Shown: positions 58,627 through 64,000 of the stretch, in pieces
Layout: each line of letters opens with the position of its first letter
How positions within the stretch are numbered: the stretch's first letter is position 1
The notes under the pieces: generated by a model
Seen by the model: the letters and a program-made list of their open reading frames with translations, nothing else
Database searches by the model: none
Told to the model about the DNA's origin: nothing
Position numbers and translations under genes: made by a program
Source of the DNA: Oxalobacteraceae bacterium
GTDB taxonomy: Bacteria > Pseudomonadota > Gammaproteobacteria > Burkholderiales > Burkholderiaceae_D
Assembly (NCBI GenBank): GCA_027490725.1
Contig: JAIXXN010000012.1
Span: 47,005 to 111,004, forward strand
Direction: 5' to 3'
DNA length: 64,000 nucleotides

Positions 58627-58947
58627 GCTGGTGCGTGCGCCTTCGGCGCCGTCTTCAAGTCTCCGGATTTTCAATTACCACTGGTCTGACGCATCGCCAT
58701 GGTGCGTTGCCAGCGTGAGTTTTGCGCGCCCCGGCGCCAAGAAAAATCAGCAGGAAAAATAAAGTATTTAACTGGCGGCTTTCATCCAGCTTACAGCACT
58801 GCAGACAGTAAGCCTTATGCCATATGGCGCGCTTTCATTGTGAAGCAACTCTATTTGCGTATTCATGTGTGGCACACCGATTGCTAGATGGTAGATATCG
58901 CGTCGCAACTTACGCATCAGTCTTTTGGCAAATTGGTGAGGAAGCAG
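58627..58947. other. Intergenic region before the amine oxidase operon
   Basis: About 320 bp, less GC-rich than its neighbours. Near the start is a short stem GCGCC-TTC-GGCGC (58637-58649), possibly a weak terminator for the TnsB-like gene. An inverted repeat ACGCA...TGCGT around 58690-58708 follows. The rest probably holds the promoter of the operon starting at 58948; no clear -35/-10 pair was identified. Confidence 0.5.
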
Positions 58948-60573
58948 ATGGAAAGCAAGACAGGGAAACAGTTTAAATCGTTTAGTTCCTTTAGTTCTCT
59001 TAGTTTACCTACGCGAAGGGACTTTCTGTATCGTGCAGCGGCAGTGGGTGGCACCGGCCTGCTGCTGAATACCATGAACGCGTGGGGCATGGGCATCGGT
59101 TCGACGGAATCGGCACCGCCAGCGCTGACTGGTAGTGGCAAGGGCAAGAAGGTACTGATTCTGGGCGCCGGACTGGCCGGCATGACCGCCGCCTACGAGC
59201 TGGGCAAGCTCGGTTACCACTGCCAGATTCTGGAAGCGCGCAGCTTTGCCGGTGGCCGCTGCCAGACTGCCCGTAAAGGCTTCAGCCTGACCGAACTCGG
59301 TGGCGAAAAACAGACCTGCGAATTTGATGAAGGCCAGTACCTCAACCATGGTCCATGGCGTATTCCGCTGCATCACCAGTCGACTCTGCACTACACGCGC
59401 CTGTTCGAAGTACCGCTGGAAGTAATGGTCAACGATAACGACCACTCCTTCGTGTATTCGGAAGATGCCGGAGCGTATTCGGGCAAGCGGATGCGCGTCG
59501 CCGAAATCAAGGCCGATATGCGCGGCCATGTTTCCGAACTGCTGGCCAAGTCGGTCAAGAATAATCAGCTGGATCAGCAGCTGACTGCCGACGATAAACG
59601 TCTGTTGCTCGACTATCTGGCGCATGAAGGCCAGCTGGCCGGCGCTGATCTGCAATACAAGGGACGCAGCGGGCGTGGCTACGCTGTCAATCCCGGCGCC
59701 GGTGTCTCGCCTGGTGCCGGCACGCCGTCCGATCCGCTGGGCTTCAAAGATCTGCTGGCATCGAAGCTGGGCAATGTCTACAGCGCGGTGCAGGACTTCC
59801 CTATGCAGAACACCATGTTCCAGCCGGTCGGCGGCATGGATGCAATCGCCAAGGCGTTTGAAAAACGCGTCGGCAAAAATATCCGCTATCGCTCGGAAGT
59901 TCAGACTATCCGTCAGAACGAGAAGGGCGTGACCGTGACCTACAAGGACACGGGCAGCGGCAAACTGGCCAGTATCAGCGCGGACTACTGTCTGTGCGCG
60001 ATGCCGCTGTCGGTGCTGCGCCAGATCGATACCGATTTTTCGGAAAAATTCAAAAAGGCGGTGGCAACGGTTGCCTATGCACCGGTCGGAAAAATTGGCC
60101 TGCAGATGAAACGCCGCTTCTGGGAAGAAGACGAGCATCTCTACGGCGGTCATATCCTGACCGACCTGAAAGGTATCAACTCTATCTCCCTGCCGTCTTA
60201 CGGCTGGCAGAAGAAAAAGGGCGTGCTGCTGGGGTATTACCACTACCAGAGGGCGGCGATCGAAGTCAGTGCCATGTCGCTTAAGGAGCGTGCCGCGTTT
60301 GCGGTGACCGCCGGCCAGAAGATTTTCCCGCAGTACAGCGAGAACTTCGAGACGGCGTTTTCCGTGGCCTGGCACCGCGTCCAGTACAACCTCGGTGGCT
60401 GGGCCGAGTGGACCGAGAAAACCCGCGCAGCTGCCTACCCGACGCTGGTAGAGGGCGAAGGCCGCGTGCTGCTGGCCGGCGAGCATCTGAGCTATCTGAC
60501 GGGCTGGCAGGCTGGCGCCATCGAATCGGCGTGGCAGCAGATCGCCAAGATCCACGCGAGGGCCAGCGCATGA
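58948..60573 (+). CDS. Tat-exported flavin amine oxidase/dehydrogenase
   Basis: A 541-residue FAD enzyme of the monoamine / L-amino-acid oxidase family. The N-terminus has a Tat signal (PTRRDFLYRAAAVGGTGLLL, Arg23-Arg24), so it acts folded in the periplasm. GAGLAGMTAAYEL starting at Gly73 binds FAD, EARSFAGGRC follows, and the C-terminal GEHLSYLTGWQAGAIESAW is the flavin-contact motif of this family. It would oxidise an amine or amino acid to an imine. GAGG at 58938-58941 favours ATG 58948; an in-frame ATG at 58888 adds 20 residues. It overlaps a cytochrome c gene by four bases and is followed by RidA, suggesting that electrons go to the cytochrome and the imine to RidA. The substrate is unknown. 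Confidence 0.9.
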   Translation: MESKTGKQFKSFSSFSSLSLPTRRDFLYRAAAVGGTGLLLNTMNAWGMGIGSTESAPPALTGSGKGKKVLILGAGLAGMTAAYELGKLGYHCQILEARSFAGGRCQTARKGFSLTELGGEKQTCEFDEGQYLNHGPWRIPLHHQSTLHYTRLFEVPLEVMVNDNDHSFVYSEDAGAYSGKRMRVAEIKADMRGHVSELLAKSVKNNQLDQQLTADDKRLLLDYLAHEGQLAGADLQYKGRSGRGYAVNPGAGVSPGAGTPSDPLGFKDLLASKLGNVYSAVQDFPMQNTMFQPVGGMDAIAKAFEKRVGKNIRYRSEVQTIRQNEKGVTVTYKDTGSGKLASISADYCLCAMPLSVLRQIDTDFSEKFKKAVATVAYAPVGKIGLQMKRRFWEEDEHLYGGHILTDLKGINSISLPSYGWQKKKGVLLGYYHYQRAAIEVSAMSLKERAAFAVTAGQKIFPQYSENFETAFSVAWHRVQYNLGGWAEWTEKTRAAAYPTLVEGEGRVLLAGEHLSYLTGWQAGAIESAWQQIAKIHARASA

Positions 60574-60983
60574 AAGAGGGACTGATCAAATTAGCGATGC
60601 TGCTGGTGGCGGTGATTGCCGCCGGTGCCTCGGCCCCCTCGCGTGCCGAGGGGACGGAAGGCAAGGCGCTGTTCCTGAAAAACTGCGCAGCCTGTCATCA
60701 GGCCACTGGCAAAGGCATCCCGGGCGCATTTCCTGCGCTGGCAGGGAACAAATTCGTGCAGGGGAAAAGTAGCGATGTGGCGACGGTGCTGCTGAAAGGG
60801 CGCGGCGGTATGCCGGACTTCAGCGACAGTCTGAGCGATCAGGAAATCTCCACCATTCTCAGTTTTGTTCGCAGTAGCTGGGGCAATCAGGCAGCACCAC
60901 TGAGCGAGGCCGAAGTCGTGGCTTTGCGTGACGTGCTGCAGGTCGAACCATTTAGTAACGGTCAGATGTCCAACAAACATTGA
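60570..60983 (+). CDS. Periplasmic class I c-type cytochrome
   Basis: A 137-residue protein with a signal peptide (IKLAMLLVAVIAAGASAPSRA, cleavage near residue 27). One haem-binding CAACH motif lies at residues 39-43. The distal Met ligand is probably in RGGMPDFSD, as in small mono-haem cytochromes. Its ATG overlaps the stop of the amine oxidase (ATGA), so it is almost certainly made with that enzyme and serves as its electron acceptor. There is precedent in NicA2-type nicotine oxidoreductase, a flavin amine oxidase relative that uses a dedicated cytochrome c. The RidA gene follows 13 bp later. Confidence 0.92.
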   Translation: MKEGLIKLAMLLVAVIAAGASAPSRAEGTEGKALFLKNCAACHQATGKGIPGAFPALAGNKFVQGKSSDVATVLLKGRGGMPDFSDSLSDQEISTILSFVRSSWGNQAAPLSEAEVVALRDVLQVEPFSNGQMSNKH

Positions 60984-60996
60984 AAGAGCACACAGC

Positions 60997-61065
60997 ATGA
61001 AACCAGCACACAGCATGAAGCAAGTATCGAACATGAAGCAAGCCTCGAGCATGAAGCAAGTCTGC
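60997..61065 (+). repeat. Tandem ~18-bp repeat with an ATG in each unit
   Basis: Units beginning ATGAAACCAGC, ATGAAGCAAGTATC, ATGAAGCAAGCCTC and ATGAAGCAAGTCTGC (18, 18, 18 and 15 bases). They keep one frame and give the peptide pattern MKPAHS / MKQVSN / MKQASS / MKQVC before the signal peptide of the RidA protein. Confidence 0.85.
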
Positions 61066-61575
61066 ATGAAGCGGGTAATCGCAACCCTGCTGGTTCCGGC
61101 GGCACTGGCGCTGGCTAGCCAGTGTGCCAGCGCGGCGCCGAAGGCGGCCGAAATCGTCCGTCACAAAATTCCCGGCTCGGACTTTCCGATTGCGCTGGCG
61201 GTCACGGTACCGCCGACGGCCACGCTGCATTTTGTTAGTGGTCAGGTACCGGCCATCGTCGATGCCAGCGCCGCACCGGATTCGCTGGCAGCCTTTGGCG
61301 ACACCCGCACCCAGTCGGAAACCGTCCTGAAAAAAATCAAGGAAATCCTGCAGGGCATGAAGCTCGATATGCCGGACGTGATCAAGATGACCGTGTATCT
61401 GGTCGGCGATCCTGCCAAAGGCGGCAAGGCTGATACCAAGGGCTTTATGGAAGCCTACACCCAGCATTTCGGCAGCACCCAGACCAATCTGCCGGCCCGC
61501 GCCGTGGTGCAGGTCGCCGCGCTGAGTAATCCCGGCTGGCTGGTCGAGATCGAAGTGCTCGCCGCAAAAAAATAA
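60997..61575 (+). CDS. Exported RidA-family imine deaminase
   Basis: A 192-residue protein. A signal-peptide-like segment (MKRVIATLLVPAALALASQCASA) ends near residue 47 and precedes a RidA/YjgF domain of ~130 residues. The catalytic Arg is retained (Arg168 in NLPARAVVQ), and VEIEVLAAKK at the end holds the conserved Glu, so imine/enamine hydrolysis is expected. RidA proteins are usually cytoplasmic; export here matches a periplasmic imine from the amine oxidase two genes upstream. The N-terminus has a repeated MKxxxS pattern with five ATG codons (60997-61068). The true start may be any of these; ATG 61066 (MKRVIA) alone gives a standard signal peptide. Confidence 0.88.
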   Translation: MKPAHSMKQVSNMKQASSMKQVCMKRVIATLLVPAALALASQCASAAPKAAEIVRHKIPGSDFPIALAVTVPPTATLHFVSGQVPAIVDASAAPDSLAAFGDTRTQSETVLKKIKEILQGMKLDMPDVIKMTVYLVGDPAKGGKADTKGFMEAYTQHFGSTQTNLPARAVVQVAALSNPGWLVEIEVLAAKK

Positions 61576-61613
61576 ACCCACCGCTACCATTTTTCAATCA
61601 ACGAGGATTCATT

Positions 61614-64000
61614 ATGCACAAGGTCATACTCAAGACCGGCGTCGCCGCCGTGATGTCCACACTGGCAATGGGCTCCGCCTATGCCGTCGCCCCTGCAGTT
61701 GATGCCGTTGCCGGTTCCGCAGCCGCTGTCGCTGCCGCAGCGGATGTGGCAGGTGATGCCGCAGTCAGTGCCGTGATCGTGACCGGTACCCGTGCCACCG
61801 GCATGAAAGTGGAAAACAGCGCTTCGCCGATTCAGGTGCTGGACGCTACGGCCCTGCAGCGAACCGGCCAGCCCGATCTGATTCAGGCACTGGCCCAGAA
61901 TCTGCCGTCGTTCACCGCGCAGGCCTTCGGTGGCGATACCGCCAATCTGACCCTGTCGGCACGTCTGCGTGGTCTGAGCCCGAACGATACGCTGGTACTG
62001 ATTAACGGTAAGCGCCGCCACGGCACCGCCAATCTGGCCGTGCTCGGTGGCCCATACCAGGGTGGCGCAGCCGCTGACCTGAATTACATCCCGGTCGCCG
62101 CGATTGACCATATCGAGGTGCTGCAGGATGGCGCTGCCGCCCAATACGGTTCCGACGCGATTGCCGGGGTGATTAACATCATTCTGAAATCGAACAACCA
62201 TGGCGGTACTGCGACCGTGACCGGCGGTGGCTATGTGGATGGCGGCGGTCGCACCAGTGATGGCTCTTTCAACATCGGCACCGAGCCGTTCAAGGACGCC
62301 TATCTGAGCATCACTGGCGAGTCCAAATATCACGGCTACAGCGATCGTGGCGGTATCGATCCACGCGTGATCACGCCAGCGAATATGGCGGCCTATCCGG
62401 GCATGTTCCAGCAGCCGGGTTACCCGCATGTCAACCACATTTCCGGCGATGCGCAATACCACCTGAATGTGCTGGCCGCGAACTTCGGCTACGACTTTGC
62501 ACCGGGCAGCCAGTTGTACGCGATTGCCACCTACGGTCATAAGGAAGCCCGCGCTTACGAGAACTACCGTCTGCCTAGCCGTCTGCCGCTGGTGTATCCG
62601 ACCGGCTTCTCGCCGAAGGAAACCCTGAAGCAGGATGACATCGCGCTGACCGCCGGTATCAAAGGCATGCTGGCAGGCTGGAATATGGACCTGAGCAGCA
62701 CCTACGGCAAGGACACCAGTAAGATCGGGGTGGCCGATTCCGGCAACGTCTCGCTGTTCAAGGACACCGGTTCGACTCCGACCGTCTTCAAGGCTGGCGC
62801 CTTCATCGCCAGCCAGCTGACCACTTCTCTGGAAGCGAGTAATGAGTTTGCGATCGGCTGGGCCAAGCCACTGAACGTGGCCGCTGGTCTGGAACACCGC
62901 ATCGACAAATACGAGATCGAAGCCGGTGATGCCGCTTCGCGCTACAAGGAAGGTTCGCAATCGTATCCGGGTTTCTCGCTGACGGACGCGGGTAGCCACC
63001 GTCGTACCAATCAGGCGGCGTATATCGATTTCGCCGGTAACCCGATCGCTGATCTGACGCTGGATCTGGCGGCACGCTATGAACATTTCAGCGACTTTGG
63101 TAGTGCCAGGGTCGGCAAGTTCACCACCCGTTACGATTTCTCGCCCGCAGTGGCTTTGCGTGGCACGTTCAGTAACGGCTTCCGTGCGCCGACGCTGGCC
63201 GAAGAGTACTACTCGGCCACCAACGTCAGCCCGACCAGCGCCTTCGTGCAGCTGGCGCCGAATTCGGCCGGCGCCAAGCTGGTTGGTGTCGATGGTCTGA
63301 AGCCTGAACACTCGACCAACTTCAGTCTCGGTCTGGTGCTCAATCCGGCCAGCAATCTGGCGATCACGCTGGATGCCTACCAGATTACGATTCGTGACCG
63401 CATTGTCGGTTCCGGCGCGCTGTACGGTTCCGGTGGCTCGGTGAATTCGCCGGCCGTGGTAGCGGCCATCAAGGCCAATGGCAATGTCCTCGATAGTACG
63501 GTGAGCCAGACCGGTATCAACATCTTCTCGAACGCGGTCAACACCCGTAGCCGTGGTCTGGAGTTTGTTGCGACTCTCAACGAGAGCTATGGCACGGCCG
63601 GTAAAGTTGACTGGTCGGTGGCGGCTAACTACAACAAGGTTGAAGTGGTGAAGATCAATCAGGCGCCGAAGCAGTTGCTGCCACAGACCCTGCTCGATCA
63701 GACCGCGATCTCCGATCTGGAAACGGCATCGCCTAAACTGCGTCTGAATCTGGGTGCACTGTGGAAGATCGGTAACTGGACCGTCAACCTGCGTGAAGCG
63801 ATCTACGGTAAATCGTCGAACTACGGTAGTGAAGATGGTTCGGTCTATCACAAGACCGAAATCTCGACCGCAGCGATCACCGATCTGGAAGTGGGCTACA
63901 AGATCAGCAACGCATGGTCGCTGGCGGCCGGTGCCAACAACCTGTTCAACAAGTATCCTAACGGTGTGAATCCGCTGCTGCTGGCCGACCAGCGCGCTGC
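61614..64000 (+). CDS. TonB-dependent outer-membrane receptor (partial at window end)
   Basis: About 795 residues are visible and the frame is open at the window end. A signal peptide (VILKTGVAAVMSTLAMGSAYA, cleavage near 24) is followed by an Ala-rich stretch and the plug domain: AVIVTGTRATGM, SARLRGLSPNDTLVLINGKRRH and IDHIEVLQDGAAAQYGSDAIAGVINIILK. The 22-stranded barrel follows; AARYEHFSDFG and SNGFRAPTLAEEYY are typical barrel strands. The closing strand is probably just outside the window. GAGGA at 61603-61607 precedes the ATG. It imports a scarce ligand with TonB energy. Same-strand placement 38 bp after RidA suggests it brings in the substrate of the amine oxidase system. Ligand unknown. 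Confidence 0.92.
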   Translation, partial: MHKVILKTGVAAVMSTLAMGSAYAVAPAVDAVAGSAAAVAAAADVAGDAAVSAVIVTGTRATGMKVENSASPIQVLDATALQRTGQPDLIQALAQNLPSFTAQAFGGDTANLTLSARLRGLSPNDTLVLINGKRRHGTANLAVLGGPYQGGAAADLNYIPVAAIDHIEVLQDGAAAQYGSDAIAGVINIILKSNNHGGTATVTGGGYVDGGGRTSDGSFNIGTEPFKDAYLSITGESKYHGYSDRGGIDPRVITPANMAAYPGMFQQPGYPHVNHISGDAQYHLNVLAANFGYDFAPGSQLYAIATYGHKEARAYENYRLPSRLPLVYPTGFSPKETLKQDDIALTAGIKGMLAGWNMDLSSTYGKDTSKIGVADSGNVSLFKDTGSTPTVFKAGAFIASQLTTSLEASNEFAIGWAKPLNVAAGLEHRIDKYEIEAGDAASRYKEGSQSYPGFSLTDAGSHRRTNQAAYIDFAGNPIADLTLDLAARYEHFSDFGSARVGKFTTRYDFSPAVALRGTFSNGFRAPTLAEEYYSATNVSPTSAFVQLAPNSAGAKLVGVDGLKPEHSTNFSLGLVLNPASNLAITLDAYQITIRDRIVGSGALYGSGGSVNSPAVVAAIKANGNVLDSTVSQTGINIFSNAVNTRSRGLEFVATLNESYGTAGKVDWSVAANYNKVEVVKINQAPKQLLPQTLLDQTAISDLETASPKLRLNLGALWKIGNWTVNLREAIYGKSSNYGSEDGSVYHKTEISTAAITDLEVGYKISNAWSLAAGANNLFNKYPNGVNPLLLADQRA

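Noticed and set aside
58699..58887. 62-codon frame just upstream of the amine oxidase gene
   Set aside because: No good ribosome-binding site, no domain, and it lies in the AT-richer leader region; probably non-coding.
56510..58947. Intact Tn7-like or Mu-like mobile element
   Set aside because: No second transposition gene, no terminal inverted repeats and no target-site duplication could be found around the TnsB-like gene, and its catalytic residues appear lost.
60408..60569. Upstream extension of the cytochrome c reading frame
   Set aside because: It would overlap the amine oxidase gene by 162 bp; ATG 60570 gives a normal signal peptide and a four-base overlap.
61584..63851. Long open frame of 755 codons on the minus strand opposite the TonB receptor gene
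   Set aside because: The plus strand encodes a clear TonB-dependent receptor with plug and barrel motifs. The minus frame is rich in His, Arg and Gln, has no recognisable domain, and is the usual GC-driven shadow.
1..64000. tRNA, rRNA or tmRNA genes
   Set aside because: None recognised on either strand by reading; a covariance-model search would be needed to exclude a small RNA gene.

Overview
The window reads as a chromosomal segment of a high-GC betaproteobacterium in Burkholderiales, most likely Oxalobacteraceae (Massilia / Duganella / Janthinobacterium group). This is inferred from gene content: an inverted-order FadN-type beta-oxidation enzyme, PhaM, PEP-CTERM, a TamAB pair, DUF3108 and DUF3016 proteins, and many c-di-GMP and chemotaxis genes. 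No rRNA, tRNA, CRISPR array or intact insertion sequence was recognised. Nearly all of the DNA is coding, with even GC. The exceptions are one AT-rich gap (42456-42835) and several short repeat-bearing gaps.

Layout. 1-5926 is a fatty-acid beta-oxidation cluster: acyl-CoA dehydrogenase (cut by the window start), fused 3-hydroxyacyl-CoA dehydrogenase/enoyl-CoA hydratase, thioesterase-like protein, thiolase and a separate enoyl-CoA hydratase. 6066-13943 holds a periplasmic solute-binding protein, a PnuC-like transporter, a chemoreceptor, a REC-AraC regulator, an HxlR regulator and a TPR-GAF-GGDEF protein. 14042-18862 has Tag glycosylase, an MnmC whose methyltransferase half looks eroded, and a histidine kinase / REC-TPR pair. 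18990-22027 has a small protein, PhaM and two DUF3108 proteins. 22119-27117 is a three-gene MukFEB/MksFEB-like condensin operon. 27190-37710 has a membrane protein, an S9 peptidase, a tiny proline-rich protein, tamB-tamA (minus strand) and queC, which is followed with no gap by a CHASE-GGDEF protein (to 40707).

40781-49106 holds small unknown proteins, a PEP-CTERM protein, a GAF histidine kinase convergent with an HD-GYP response regulator, and a PhoX phosphatase behind a recognisable Pho box. 49331-53994 has a DUF3016 protein, a hotdog thioesterase, a dienelactone hydrolase, an M28 peptidase and two low-complexity secreted proteins. 54281-56509 is a DEAD-box helicase with two DbpA-type RNA-binding domains. 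56803-58626 is a lone TnsB-like protein that appears to have lost two of its three catalytic acidic residues. 58948-64000 is a co-directional set: Tat-exported flavin amine oxidase, c-type cytochrome, secreted RidA and a TonB-dependent receptor cut by the window end.

The most promising leads are: (1) the orphan, apparently catalytically dead TnsB-like gene; (2) the periplasmic amine dehydrogenase - cytochrome c - RidA - TonB receptor cluster; (3) the condensin triad without a JetD/MksG nuclease; (4) the MnmC with an eroded methyltransferase domain; and (5) a recurring pattern of 11-15 bp tandem duplications at or just after stop codons. All functions are inferred by reading the sequence; no database search was run.
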